A stretch of 64,000 nucleotides of DNA, taken from positions 2,580,001 to 2,644,000 of the forward strand of contig JAYKKT010000041.1 of assembly GCA_036023115.1 (NCBI GenBank). Reading direction: 5' to 3'. Made by a program: the position numbers and the translations under genes. This document shows positions 1-12,774 of the stretch, piece after piece. The notes beneath the pieces were generated by a model. That model did no database searches. It was not told the DNA's origin and worked only from the letters and a program-made list of their open reading frames with translations. This DNA is from Brasenia schreberi. Lineage: Eukaryota; Streptophyta; Magnoliopsida; Nymphaeales; Cabombaceae. Position 1 is the stretch's first letter; every line of letters starts with the position of its first letter.

Positions 1-926
1 AATTTGTTTCTAATAACCTCATTATGTATACGGTCTTTTCTTGTATGACCACTCATCCATCTCAACATCTTCATTTCTGTCACATACATCTTTTGTACAT
101 GTTGATGATTAACTGTCCAACACTCAGAACTATAAAACATGGCAGGCCTAATTGCTGCTCTATAATATTTACCTTTTAATTTTAATGGTATCTTCTTATC
201 ACAAAGAATACCTGATGCTCCTCTCCATTTTAACCAACCAGCATTAATTCTATGTGTAACATCTCCATCAATTCTTCTATCACTTTGAAAAATTGATCCT
301 AGGTATTTAAAACTTTCTTTTTGGGGAATGCAATGTGTGCCAATTTTAATTTCTATGTCCTCTGAAGTAGCCAAATGATCAAACTTACATTCCATATATT
401 CTGTCTTTGTTCTACTAAGTCGGAGGCCTTTGCTTTCTAATGTTTCTCTCCATAGTTCCAATTTTCTATTAACTTTTTCCTTAGACTCCTCCACTAATAC
501 AATGTCATCTGCAAATAACATACACCAAGGTACTTCATCTTGAATATGTTTTGTTAACTCATCCATCACCATTATAAATAAGTATGGACTTAAAGTTGAT
601 CCTTGATGTAACCCAATATTAACTTCAAAGAAGTATGTCGTTCCTTCATGAGTCCTCACACATGTTTTTGCACCATCATACATGTCTCTTACAAGGTTAA
701 TATATGTCAATGGGATACCTCTTTTTTCCAAAGTTCTCCAAAGAACCTCCCTCGGTACCCTATCATAAGCTTTTTCTAGATCAATAAGTATCATGTGAAG
801 GTCTTTCTTTTTTGCTCTAAAATGTTCCATAAGACGTCTCAAAAGGTGAATCGCTTCAATAGTAGATCTACCTGGCATAAATCCAAATTGGTTCTCTGTT
901 GTACTTGATACTTGTCTTAACCTACG

Positions 927-1727
927 TTAGATAATTCTTTCCAATAATTTCATAGTATGACTCATTAACTTGATACATCGATAATTCGCACAATTTTGAA
1001 TGTCTCCCTTGTTCTTATATACGGGTATAAGTGTACTTGCTCTCCATTCCTCGGGCATCTTTTGGTTTTTCCATATTTCATTAAATAGTCTTGTGAGCCA
1101 AGTGATTCCTATTTCTCCTAGTATTTTCCAAACTTCTATAGGAATATTATCTGGTCCTACCCATTTACCACTCTTCATATGTTTAAGAGCCTCTTTGACT
1201 TTATTCTTTTGAATACGTCGGTAGAAATTGTGGTTTATATACTTTTCTGACTTGGCTAAATCTCCTAATCTAATACTAACATCTTTATTTTCATTAAAAA
1301 GATTATAAAAATAGTTTTTCCATCTATTTCTTATATCATCATTTACCACTAGAATTTTTTCATCCTCGTCTTTTATGCATCTAACATAATTAAGATATTT
1401 AGTTTTCTTATCTCTAGCCCTAGCTATCCTAAAAATATCTCTTTCACCCTCTTTTGAGTTGAGTTTTTTATATAAGTCCTCCCAAATCTTAGCTTTTGCT
1501 TCACTAATGGCCTTTTTTGCTTCCTTCTTTGCTTTCTTATAAGCTATCAAAGTTTCACTAGTTTTCTTAGCATAATGTAATTTGTAACATGCCCTCTGTG
1601 CCTTGATTTTATTTTGTACTACTTTACTCCACCACCAAGCTTCTTTTTGTGCCGGTACACCTCCCTTAGATACCCCTAACACATCTTTCGTCACTTTCCT
1701 AATATGTATAGCCATATTGTTCCACAT
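927..1727 (-). pseudogene. RTE reverse transcriptase, N-terminal part
   Basis: An open stretch of 266 residues that starts in a basic linker (many K/R, KKAKKEAKKAISEAK) and runs into the fingers of the reverse transcriptase. Visible boxes are KVKEALKHMKSGKWVGPDNI and LIPVYKNKGDIQNCANYR, which match the GPDxIPxE and PIPKxG-D-NYRPI region of non-LTR polymerases. A stop at 927-929 separates it from the palm domain that continues in 1-926. Confidence 0.85.
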
Positions 1728-2024
1728 ATCAGAGGGTGTGCCAACATAATTCCAAACATCTCCTTAAAGGACTTTCTTTTTAAATATATCTTCTTTCTCG
1801 CTTTTGAGGTTCCACCATTTAGTCCGAATAGCTCGATGCACTCTTTTCTTCTTTGTCTATTTTTTTATTTGTAAATCCATAACTAAAAGTCGATGTTGAG
1901 TGGTTAAGCTTTCTCCTGGAATTACCTTACAATCTTTACAACACGCTCTATCTTTTTTTCTACAAATAAAGTAATCAATTTGTGTTTATGATAAGCCACT
2001 CTTATAAGTAATTAAATGTTCATC

Positions 2025-2630
2025 TCATTTTTTGAAGATTGTATTGACTATAAAGAGATCAAATGACATAGCAAAATTTAAAATCTCCCTACCTTCCTCG
2101 TTTATATCCCCATAACCAAAGTTTTCATGAATCCCTTGATATCCTAATGCCTCTTTACCGACATGTCCATTTAAATCTCTTCCTAAACAAATCATCTCCC
2201 TTTGTGTAATCTTTTGAAACACCTTATCTAACTCTTCCCAAAAAACTGTCTTTATACTATCTTCTAGTCCTACTTGGGGTGCGTAAGCACAAACTATATT
2301 CAAAACCTCTGCTCCTAACACTAATTTCAATGTCATGATTCGGTCACCATATCGTTGTATGTCTACTACACTCTCCTTTAAATCTTTATTTATGATAATA
2401 CCAACTCCATTTCGGGCCTTTTCTTTACCTGAGTACCATAATTTCAAACCTGTATCCTCTATCTCCTTTGCTTTTTCTCCAACCCATTTTGTCTCTTGTA
2501 AACATAGAATATTAATCTTTCTTCGAATCATAGTATCTACCACCTCCATTAGCTTACCCGATAATGTTCCGATATTCCAAGAACCAATACGAATCTTATT
2601 ATCTAGGACTAGCTTCCTTACCCTCCACAT
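2025..2630 (-). pseudogene. RTE endonuclease domain remnant
   Basis: About 201 residues of an exonuclease-endonuclease-phosphatase fold. Recognisable boxes are IRIGSWNIGTLSGK near the start, LCLQETKWVGEK, NGVGIIINKDLK, and the late DLNGHVG box, where a functional enzyme would have GDFNGH; here it reads GRDLNGHVG. In a live element this domain nicks the target DNA to prime reverse transcription. The frame stops at 2025 before reaching the reverse transcriptase. Confidence 0.85.
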
Positions 2631-3001
2631 CCGTCCATATTCAAAATGCGAAGACCCTCTCTAAAAAATTTTCACTACATTCGGGCGGCAATGTAGCGAG
2701 ACTCTACTCAGGACTCTACTAGACGAAATATATATATATGAAAAATGGGACTTACTAGACACCCTCCTATGCGAGACTCTACTAGACGATCCGCATCGTC
2801 CGTGCGATCACATGGATGGTCCACATCGAGCCACCAATCCGATTGATCATACATATGGTGATAATCAAGCAATTTTTACTCTTTATATAACTCTTTTAAT
2901 GTAGTTGCTGCAAACGCAAACTAATTGAGTTTTTATCAGAAGTTCTGCAATCAAGTTTGGATTGTTAATCATGTGGCAGTATTATGAATTGATATTTTCA
3001 G

Positions 3002-5878
3002 GTGGAGAATATGATACAAGAGCAGAAAATCATAGGCGCTCATGAAATTATTCAGTTATTTTGTGAGCTAATTCAGGTTCGGCTACCTGTCATTGAGACT
3101 CAAAGGTAATTGTATAGAGAAAGGGTATTTGCAATTTTGTTCTCAGAACTATCCTTACAGCTTACGTAATTGAGTGTAGTAGTCTGTGGCTTCATTTAAG
3201 GGTAGACATGGTCGTTTTCAAGCCGGTCCGGGGTTCTAACAGGAACCGAACCGGGTTAGGAACTAACTGGAACCGAAACAAGTGAAACTGAATCTAGAAT
3301 CGAGGACTACCTATCTCAGTTTTGGTTTCATCTTTCATGAAATCAAAATCGGGTCAAAATTGAAACAGGTGGTTCCAGGCCGCCGGTTCCTTGTTTTACT
3401 ATTTTTAGAACTTCAATATTTGTAATGTTTTTTTTCGGTTATGAGCTGTTCAGGCCCCAAGCCAAAACGAGAACTAGCCTGATCTGGGTTCCTAGTTCAA
3501 ATAAACTGGTACTGACAGTTTGGAACTGCCAGTTCTGGTTGACCTGGAAAGGGACATGACTGTTTAGGGGCCATTTGCATGTTGGAAATTTCTGGTCTAA
3601 TCGGGGTACGGTGCCAGTTCCAGGATTGCTGTAAGAAAGGACCTTGATATACTGAAAACCCATGTTCTTGGAGCCCTCGGTTCCACGTAAAGTGGGAAAA
3701 TGAGTAGGTGGTACCATTTCTACTCACAAGCAAAACACCGAACTTCTGCAACCTGGGAACGTTATTTTCAAGGGCATCGAGTCCCAGGCCCATAAATTTT
3801 ACAAGTTCCACAAAGTTCCATGATGCAAGCGGACCCTTGGGTTCCTTTCTTCAGTTCTTGATATTAGTTGTTTACTGTGACGCACGGAAATGGCTGTGGG
3901 CAGCTGTTTTCTGTTTCAGAATCGTATAGAAACCGAGACATGGTACGAAATACATGTGAAAGATTTTATATGTACTAACACTATGACTGAATTAAGGATA
4001 TTATATTTAAAATATTAATTTTCATCACATGTACTAACATAGCCTCATTATTATGATTTTTTATCTTTTAGTATTAAAAGGTTTTCAATTCGAATCATAA
4101 AATATTTTAATTACCTTTTCTTTTTTATATATATATAGAGAGATAAATGGTAAGTTATACTCAATGAGTTTGGTACTCAATATAAAAATGGTGGAGTCCA
4201 CCGCATTAAATGTAATAATTATTCAGTATAACCCAGTTGTCATATATATGCCATTTCCCTGTTTCCTAATTTGTGGAGAGCTGCCGTTTCTCGTATCATG
4301 TTTTCGTGTCCATTGCCCTTTCTGCCTCCGTGCAGCATAGGCTGTTTGTAGAAATTTTGGATGCAATAACAAGATCTGTAATGAATGTGACATCATCCAG
4401 GGAATGCCCATCAGATCTAAAAGAGGCAATCTCCACTCTCTGTTACGTCGCGCCGAGATGCTCAGACTTGCCGGAGCTGCTTCAAGTTCAGATGATATTT
4501 GCTGCAAAGTATGGGAAGGAATTCGTCACCTGCGCGACGGAACCCATGCGAGATTGCGGTGTAAACCGTCAGGTTCTATTCAGCTCTACATCGGTCTATA
4601 TGATAATAGTTGTACTTAGCATCTTCATGATTTCATGCAGATAATTGAATTGCTATCAGTTCGTGCCCCTCCTGTTGAGGAGAAGCTGAAATTGCTGAAG
4701 GAGATTGCGGAAGAGAGCAGATTAGATTGGAACCCAACTACTACAGAAGCTCAATTTTTGAAGCTTCATGAGGACTTGCTTGTAAGCATAGTCTACTGTA
4801 TGACAACTTACCTACGTATAGTATGTTAATGCAACAGAAGACTTCTACCAGGACGCCATCCGATTGGACCCACCGTAGTTTTTTCGTGTCTAACTCAATG
4901 CAATTTATTTAAAATGCTTTTTTAGTGTAGTTTGTCATAAAATGCTTTTCTGATTTTCTTGATCTGTCAACAATTTTATGGGCCATTCTTATATAGCTAT
5001 GTTTCACACATGAATTTGGAAATTTGTCGTGTCTTGCACCGGCACCCACAGCTATTATCACATAGGGAGTTTGCATTATCCTTTAACTGGTTTTGTTTCA
5101 TCCACAGAATGGCCCAAACCAACTTCCAAAAGATAAGAATGATGATTCCTTTCGTTCTGTACCTGGAAATTTGCACCAAAAGTTGCAGCCTGAATCAGAT
5201 ATTGAGATACTAGACCTTCATGGAGTCCCTAAAGCTCATCTTCAACTCCATTCTGAGGCACCAGATGTAGCTACACCATCTTCATCTTCTCAGAATTCAG
5301 CCATCAGTACTGTGCAACATCCAATTGAGGATGCAGCATCCAGAAGTTCAACTGGTAAGATTCAGATGATGCCCTTGAATCCTGATGTGAGTTTTGGCAC
5401 ACCTCATACACCCGATGTCGAGGTTTGTGGAAAGGAAGAGGCTCCTCTGCATCCAGGTGTGGCAAAGTTGGAGTCACCATCTTCTGTGAAACCCGGTTCA
5501 TTAGATATCAGAAAGGAGAGTACCAATATTCATGACAAAAAAGATTCAGGCCCAACATCTTTTGAGAAAGTGGATCATTTCAATCCTAATCAAAAGACCC
5601 TTTCAAATTTAAAAACCAAAAGGAACGCTGCTATGGACTTTCAGTATGTGTTGGCCGCCGCCCAGCGCGCAGCTGAAACTGCTGACCACACAGTGGCGGC
5701 TGCCCGTTCCACCGTGAAGCTAGCAGCAATCAGAATCTCCGAGCTTTGCAAGAAGAAGGATAATGATCTCTCTGGCAACAATAACGATACCCAGGACAAG
5801 GAATTGCCTGATACTCACACCTCATCTACAGAACATATCAATGGTGTTCAGTGCAGTCGTGACGACCAGAAACATTGA
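3002..5878 (+). CDS. IST1: IST1-like ESCRT-III regulator, partial (5' exons outside window)
   Basis: IST1 binds Vps4 and ESCRT-III subunits at endosomes and regulates multivesicular-body sorting. Four exons join in frame with GT-AG junctions: 3002-3105, 4401-4572, 4641-4781 and 5108-5878 (TGA at 5876). They give about 395 residues. Exon 1 starts VENMIQEQKIIGAHEIIQLF; exon 2 carries APRCSDLPELLQVQ and KYGKEFV; exon 3 carries APPVEEKLKLLKEIAEE and LHEDLL. All are conserved plant Ist1-domain blocks. The long last exon is a polar Ser/Pro-rich tail with an Ala-rich segment (VLAAAQRAAETADHTVAAAR) also seen in plant IST1-like proteins. Roughly 55 N-terminal residues are missing; these exons would lie beyond the LINE, left of the window. 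No stop or shift was found, so the gene may be active. Confidence 0.88.
3203..3562. mobile_element. hAT-type MITE, GGTTC-rich family, copy 1 (in IST1 intron)
   Basis: A 360-bp insertion in the IST1 intron that starts TAGACATGG and ends near GACATGACTG. It is dense in GGTTC/GAACC and CCGGTT words. The flanking 8-mers TTTAAGGG (3195-3202) and TTTAGGGG (3563-3570) agree at 7 of 8 positions, as expected for an aged hAT target duplication. Open frames inside it have no coding character. Confidence 0.7.
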
Positions 5879-6877
5879 CATATCCTTCTGAGGACACACC
5901 AAATATTCAGAAACAGCCATATAGTCTTGATCACCAAGCTGATGGAAAATGTCAGTCACCTCATCAGCCACAGCGGGCAACCTCAAATAGATGATGACTC
6001 GTATCTTTCTTATCCAAATTTGTTTACTGCTCGAGGTTGACACAGCAATCATGGCGGTTATTCATAGATGGATCGTGGAGCTGATCAGTAAATGATAAGT
6101 AATTTATAAGGAAGACAAATTTGTTGGATCATATGTTTGTAGTCAGTCCCATCCTGTTCGGTGCAGCTTGTATTTTGTATAGTATGTAAGGTTTTGAAGA
6201 GGCAGGCTTAGGCCATGTATAAACACTAGTGCTTGTTAAATTGTTGGTTTGTGGGAAGGGCTAGAACAAGCATACCTAGTAGTCGCAGTCTGGTTGGGTA
6301 TCATACTGCCTTTTCATGCTATGATTGTGTAGAAAACTCAACCTCTATTAGGAGAAAAACCAAAGCATGTTATTGACAACTATTTTCCGAAATAGTTCAA
6401 GTAATTGAATGATTCATGAACACACACACACACAGAGTATTCAACAAGTCAAAAAATTTAGTACTGTAAGGAACAACAACAAAAAGCTTACAGTCAGAAG
6501 AATCACCACATTGTTGACAGATAATTGGATCATAACCCAAGTATTTTAAAGCAAGAACAATCAATCCCCCAATTGGAGCTTTCAACTAAAACAATGTTCA
6601 AAGAGTGAGCACCAAAAAGACCAAATCCTGTTTCACCAATATGAAGAGTCGAATATGAAAAAGTAGCACGTAGATTTCATGCATGATGAAAGTGAAAATT
6701 GCTGGGAATGAGCTCGCAAAGGCAAATCTGCCGTGCCGTTCTTCGGAAACAAGTTCAACGGCCTATAGAAAAAGGAAGGCCTGTTGGGCATCTCCGTCCT
6801 GGACTCAAGCCACACTCACAAAGGTCATGCAATAGAATATGGCATGTGGAAATTAGAAACTCTCCACACATCACTTA
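5879..6877. other. Non-coding, 3' flanks of IST1-like gene and mTERF relic
   Basis: Contains the probable 3' UTR of the IST1-like gene (to about 6400) and the 3' side of the minus-strand mTERF relic. A short CA run lies at about 6420-6434. I see no further gene. Confidence 0.5.
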
Positions 6878-7640
6878 TCATGTAAGTCTCGAATCATATC
6901 GAGAGCATTTGGTGCTATTAACATAAGCTTGAAACATATCGGGGCATTGCTTCTTGTGCTTAAGCACATATTCTTCGTAAAAAGACTCTTCTCCTATCAG
7001 CCAAGTCGCATACAAACTCATATTCTTCTTGAGAAGCTTCTGAGAAGGCAATTCCCTCATAACAGCGAGACTAGGAATGACTCTGGTCTCTGTGTTGTAA
7101 GACACGAGAGTCGGGTTCGACGCGAATTCCACGAGATCGTACCCGAGTTTGTGCACGAAGACCTCCAATTTCTTCCGCAATGTGCTTTCAGACAGGGCCA
7201 AGAATGAAGGGAACTTGCGAATTGCCGCCAGTGTTTGTTCCTGCGTCCACACAAAGCCTTTGAGGACCTCCGTTTGGGCATCCTACGACGACTCACTCAC
7301 CGAGCAGACGAGCAACAACCCTTAGGGAAAGGTATTGAAATCGCAACGAAATCCCAAATCTTTGGCCTTCGCCACCTTATTTAGCAGCTTGCTCGGGTTC
7401 CACGACAAGAGAAAGGGCCATAACATCAAAATCCTGCACAAGGATCGATCAAGGACGCCGCGGCTTTGCAGTGACTATCGGTTGATCTCCACCCGCCCCT
7501 TCGCGTTCTTCCCCAACCTCGTCTGCAAGGCGAAGAAGGACTTGATCGACTTCGCCGCCTCGTCACCCTATGGAAAGAAGGCATTGATGACACTAATGAG
7601 TGGTAGGCTGCAGTTGAGAATGGCACCGGGGAAACAAACG
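6878..7640 (-). pseudogene. mTERF-family pseudogene, C-terminal half
   Basis: mTERF proteins are organellar nucleic-acid-binding proteins made of repeated helix triplets and act in organelle transcription, RNA splicing or translation. The frame read from 7640 downwards shows typical mTERF text: SRGVLDRSLCRILMLWPFLL, then WTQEQTLAAIRKFPSFLALS, KKLEVFVHKLGYD and a C-terminal LKHKKQCPDMFQAYV. Three stops lie in that same frame (7475-7477, 7322-7324, 7283-7285). The last 124 residues (from 7252) are open. No N-terminal mTERF repeats are found upstream. It is therefore a broken gene or fragment. The second mTERF relic at 13.1 kb holds mainly the other half and overlaps this one in the central repeat. 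Confidence 0.8.
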
Positions 7641-8969
7641 GGGGAGATCCAAAATAAGTCGTAATTAAGTCGAAAACAAAAACAAAACCATAAATCATAA
7701 ACTTATACGTTCAAAGTCACCCTTACCGATATGACTTACAAAAATCATCACCCGAGGACGTACCGTTACCACACACAACTAACTCGAAGTGCACGTACTT
7801 GTCGTTGTCCACCAACGCCTCAGTTGCCTCGGCTATGGCCTAAAAAAGAGTATTCTCAGAAACGTCACGGAACCGAGAGAGGAGAGAGAGTGCATAAAAG
7901 CAAGTGTATTAGGAGCCCTAATCCCCTATTTATAGTAAATTTGATCCCGGATCTGATCCAACCATTGCGATTATTAAAGTTCGTAACCATTCTCACGTGC
8001 ACTCTTTGATTGTTAGATTAAAAGAATTTCTTGCAAAAAGATAGACCGAATATTAAAGACAATTCTCAAACCCAAACCCAAACACAAGATGAGGCCCAAC
8101 CCAACACTCGTGTGCGGTCTAGCATGTCTTTCATAAGCTCTTTGAACTAAGGTTAATGAGCTATCAACTATATAAAAGGATACTTTAGGACTTTCACATA
8201 TATCATTTAAATATTTAAAGATATCAACATGAATTAAATGTCATTAATGCACATTAAATCCAACAATTCCCAAAAAGTCCTTAAGTGTAAAAGTGTCATC
8301 TTAACCTAACTATTATATTATTCTTTCACTAATGATACCTTTCGGTTTAAACCGTTACCTAGGTTATTTAATATTATCTTTATAAGAACTAAGTAAACAT
8401 TATGTCTTCGTGAACTTTGGGTGTAAAGGTATCTATTGGTAACACCATAATAAAAGGCTATGACATCATCTATAAGAGTAATGCATTAATGACCATGCAT
8501 TGATATCTTTTATTATGATTGACTTTAGCGAACAACCCAATTTCCCTATTACTGCCACACAATGTCAATCACATAGTTGGGCATATCCAATGATCTAATG
8601 GTAGCATATTGTTTTAGGACTCAATCCTATTCAGAGAATAATTTATTGCTAAACTTGGAGTCATGACATTTTAGGTTTACAGGGTACATACACATATATA
8701 CTGAAAGTATCATATAATACAAAGTTTTATCCTATTCACCCAACAACTTGTTACTACCACATTGAATCTACTTTGTGGGATCTTCACTCAGTTAAGTTAA
8801 GTTGCCACTGCTTGTGAATAAATCATGAGTTTTAGTCCCATCCCCAACCTAGATTTATCAACTAAGGCTACTAATAGATTCTTAATCAAAAGATCAGTTG
8901 TGCTATCTTTGGATCAAACAAAATCTAGAGCATGACCCCATCACACATAAGAGTCCTTACAAACTTTAG
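7641..8969. other. Unassigned AT-rich DNA, probably including copia LTR remains
   Basis: No gene is seen. Part of it, from about 8030 onward, adjoins the 3' end of a minus-strand copia fragment and may be its 3' LTR or untranslated end. I could not define LTR borders because no second copy is present. Confidence 0.3.
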
Positions 8970-9680
8970 TTTGACTTTGATGTGTCTTCAGTTCTTTTGA
9001 TTGTATTTAGAATTACTGATCTTAACAATTGTAGTCACACACTATCACAGTGCACTGAAATTATAGGAAACAACTTATTTACCATAAGTAAACTGGACAT
9101 AAGTCCCCTAAGCTATTTAAGTTTCAATCCAGTCTCATCCAAAGCACATAATTCTACCTTAAAGGTAGAACGAGCCAAAATAGTCGGTTTATTGGATTTC
9201 CAGTTGACTGTACCATCACTCATAAAAAAACACATATCCAATCACCCAATTACTCCCGAAATTCTTTGTTATCCAATTAGCATCACTAAATCCTTTAAGA
9301 ACCAAAGGATGTTTACTATAATGTAGTTCAAGGGAAATCGTTTCCTTCACATAGTGAAATACTCTGTCTAGAGTTTCCCAATGGGTTCTATCTAGACAAT
9401 TAGTATATCTACTCAACTTCAATACAAAAAATACTATATCTGATCATGTACAGTTGGTTAGATACATCAAATTACTGATAATCTGAGAATATTGTAGTTG
9501 AGACATAAGAATACTACTTTTATTCTTATATAAAACCTTAGATGAATCATATGGGGTCTTAACATGTCTATAATTTGTATATCTAAATCTCTCTAAAACT
9601 TTCTCAATATAGTGAGACTGAGAGATTACTATATCATCAATAGACCCTGTGATTTTAATCTCAACCTCCAATGCTCTGAC
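8970..9680 (-). mobile_element. Ty1/copia fragment (RT connection and RNase H)
   Basis: Minus-strand remnant of a copia polyprotein. The piece at 9671-9444 reads SQSHYIEKVLERFRYTNYRH and SSILMSQLQYSQIISNLMYL, which is the end of the reverse transcriptase. The piece at 9422-9216 reads SRYTNCLDRTHWETLDRVF and FSDANWITKNFGSN, which is the start of RNase H. A weaker continuation to about 8970 includes SKQTILARSTF and ISVHCDS. Frames are broken. It is a different lineage from the copia elements at 17-44 kb. Confidence 0.8.
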
Positions 9681-9894
9681 TCAATGCGATATTGGTTGAG
9701 TCACATGCTCAAAGATGTATTGTATTTCACTTTTGAAATTCTTAAATCTAAATTATCTATATCTATTTTGAGTTTAATTTCCAATAATTTAGAGGTTGAA
9801 GATTCATCTCATGTATTTTCAAATATAATTACTTAATTGTAATTTGTATATCAAACAATAAAAAATTTAGAGTATTTATAGTAAAGAAGTTAGT

Positions 9895-12235
9895 TCTAGA
9901 TAATAAAAGTTGTGTTGTTACTTGAAATATTGGAACATTGATTAACAAGCTAATACATGTGATAAATAATATGGTTAAAGAAAAAATTTACATTACTTTA
10001 TAAGAGACAAAGTGAGTTGGGGAAAAAAGGAGACTAAGAACAAATGTTTTAAATGATGATACCTAGAAAAAGAAAAGGTTCAAAATGAAATTGATATTAT
10101 TGTAAATAAATATTTATAGGATAATATAGTAGATACATAACGGCATAGTGGCTGAATTATGATAGTGAAATTAGTGTTATGAGTAGAGGCTTTGAATATA
10201 GTTTATACTTATATACATGAAGTATAACTAAAAGATAGTATAAATAAAATAGTTTTAAAAGAGTTAAATAAGGTAATTTAAAGAATTTCACAAAGAGAGA
10301 TGATTTATTTGAGAGGAGATCTAAATGAACATGTAGATAAAGAGTTATTAGGATATCAAGATATTCATGAAAACTATGGTTTTGGAGATTAAAATAAGAA
10401 AGCTAAAGAAATTTTAAATTTTGTCATGAAATTATCTCTTTATAGCCAATATAATTTTTTGAAAACAAGATTAACATATAAGTACTTATAAAAGTGATTA
10501 TCAATAAAAAATAATTTGATTATTTTGCTTGTAAGAGAAAATATGGATCATATTGTAAAAATTATAAGACAATTTTAAGAAAAACCTTAACTAATTAATA
10601 TTAACTTTTAGTTATGGACTTGTAGGTAAGAAAGTGATCAAAGAGGCAAATAGTACATAGGAAGTACTAGATGGTGGAATCTAAAAAATGAGAAAAAAAA
10701 ATTAAATAGAAAGTTTTTCAAGAATATGCTTGTAATAATGTAAGTACAAATTGTGATTTATGAAATAATATAACTAAGCATATAAAAAAGTAGCAAAAGA
10801 TATCTTAGGTACATTAAAGTATTCATACCATCATCAGAGGAATCTTGGTGGTAGAGTGAAGCGGTGCAAGATAAAATTAAGGCAAACATGATATATTACA
10901 AATTGTATTGTGGACTACTTTGTGGGAGCAAGCTCACTAGAACGCCCACTACCAACATGATTAATGAAACTTGAGAGACTTATAAGAAAGTAAATAAAAG
11001 AACAAAAACTCAAGAGAATTTATATAAAAAGCTAAACTCAAAAGAACATAAGATAATTAAGGCTAGAGATACGAAAACTAAAGATATATCAAGTACAATA
11101 AAGAACCAAATTGAGACATCTTATAAAATATTTTAGAACATAAAAGAAAAACCTTCACATGATATTTATTGATTTAGAAAGCACTTACTATGGGATGCCA
11201 AATTATATTATTTTAGACAAATCTTGAAGAAAGAGGTATCCCGTTGAGGTACATCAATTGTATAAAAGACATGAATGATGATGTACAAACATGTGTGAGC
11301 ACCCGTGAAAGAATGATATATTTCTTCAAAGCTAATATTAAATTACATTAAAGATCAACTTTATGTCTTTATTTATTTACCTTGGTTATTTACAAGTTAT
11401 CAAAGCATATTCAAGATGAAGTATCTTGGTATATGTTATTCACAGATGATATTCAGTTAGTGGACGAATCTAAAGAAAAAGTTAATAAGGAATTATAATT
11501 GTAGAGATAAATATTAGAACATAAAGGCTTCTGACTTGGTAGAACAAAGATAAAATATATACAATGAAAGTTTTATCCTTCAGTTATTTTATATGATATA
11601 AAAATTAAGATTGACACATATTTTATCCATTATAAGGAAACTTTCAAGTCCCTAAGGTTGGTTTTTCAGAGTAATGAAAAAATTGACATAGATGTTATGT
11701 ATATGATTAATGCATGTTAGTTAAAATAGAGATGCACATCATGTATTCTACGTGAGAAAAAGATACCATTAAAGTTGAAAAGGTAAATATTATAAAGCAT
11801 TAATTAGACCTACGATGTTATATTGTTATGAGCAGTAAGTAGTCAATCATCAATACGTAAAAGATGTTTGTAACAGAAATAAAGATAGTGAGATGAATAT
11901 GTGGTGATATAAGAAAATATAATATACATGTAACAAGGTTATTATAAATAAATTGTGAGTCATACCAATACAAAATAATAGAAAATTGTTTAAGATGGTT
12001 TGGATATACATAAAGGCAACCAAAGGAAGCTTTAAAGGTACGAGAAACTAGATGGTAAAAATGTTAAATGAAGAAAAGGAAGACTATAAAAGTATTTAAA
12101 AAAAATAGTAAAGAATGGTCTAGCTTATATTGAGTTAACTGTTAGTATAACACATAATTAAGCTCTACGGAAACAAAAAATCCATATAGCCAACCCCATC
12201 TACTACTAGAAGAAGGCTTACTCATGTCCATTTTT
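9895..12235 (+). mobile_element. Very degraded RTE LINE
   Basis: No long frame survives, but translated scraps follow the order of the RTE copy at 1-2696. LLQETKWVGEK-like text lies near 10000, LNEHVDKELLGYQDIHENYG near 10324-10385, and LFTDDIQLVDESKEKVNKEL near 11420-11495. The 3' end near 12165-12235 has the family terminus (ggaaacaaa...ccatatagccaacccca...aaggctta). So nearly the full length of the element is present, with heavy point decay and AT drift. The age is clearly greater than that of the first copy. Confidence 0.75.
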
Positions 12236-12261
12236 TTTAGGAATATAATATAAAATTGTAT

Positions 12262-12774
12262 GATGGTGCATTTTATATTCTTTCATGTACTTTTATCACT
12301 TTCCAAATGCAGTAAAGGGTGGCAAGAGTGTACCTTTGTCAAAGGTATGATCAAGTCTCTGGATGTGTTTAATGCATCTGTGACATAGAGATGTTCATAG
12401 GGTGGGATGGGGTGCGATGGGCTGGGGCTCATGGGTCCCATCTCCGTTTAGGGATCCACTCCTCATCCTTGCTCCTATCTCCACCCCCACGTCTCCCATG
12501 GTTCCTGTGATGCCCCATTCCCAATTCTATAATGGTGCATTTTATATTCTTATGCAGGAAAGGGTGGCAAGAGTGTACCTTTCTCAAAGGTACAATCAAG
12601 TCTCTAGGTGTGTATAATGCATATGTAATATAGGGATTTTCATGGGTGGGATGGGGTGCGGTGGGGCCGAGGCTCATGGTCCCGTCCCCGTTTAGGGATC
12701 CACTCCCCATCCTTGCTGCTATCTCCACCCCCATGTCTACCATGGTTCCCGTGATGCCCCATTCCCATGGTTGA
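12262..12774. repeat. Two-copy direct duplication, period about 245 bp
   Basis: The words ATGGTGCATTTTATATTCTT, AAAGGGTGGCAAGAGTGTAC (12314 and 12559) and GGGATGGGGTGCG (12404 and 12648) each occur twice in the same order. Each copy ends in a GC-rich block with CCCATCCC/GGGATGG words that can pair on itself. The first copy has about 24 extra bases near 12290. Frames running through it are artefacts of the repeat. Confidence 0.8.

Larger units (their letters stand above)
1..2696 (-). mobile_element. RTE-clade LINE, 5' two thirds, decayed
   Basis: This is a non-LTR retrotransposon on the minus strand. Its 5' end is near 2696 and its 3' end lies before the window. In order it has an apurinic-type endonuclease (2630-2025) and a reverse transcriptase (1727 down to 1). 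The polymerase box reads [12 protein letters not shown] on the minus strand near 490-530. The C-terminal [15 protein letters not shown] motif (2-60) is typical of RTE LINEs, whose plant copies are often annotated as craniofacial development protein 2-like. The frame is broken by stops near 927 and by shifts between 1730 and 2025, so this copy is dead. The 5' leader contains a CTACATT-GGGCGGCA motif (2674-2696) shared with the second RTE copy near 56010. It lies upstream of the visible IST1-like exons and probably sits in their first intron. Confidence 0.9.

Noticed and set aside
3439..3811. Overlapping frames of about 100 residues
   Set aside because: They lie in and beside the MITE in the IST1 intron and have no recognisable domain.
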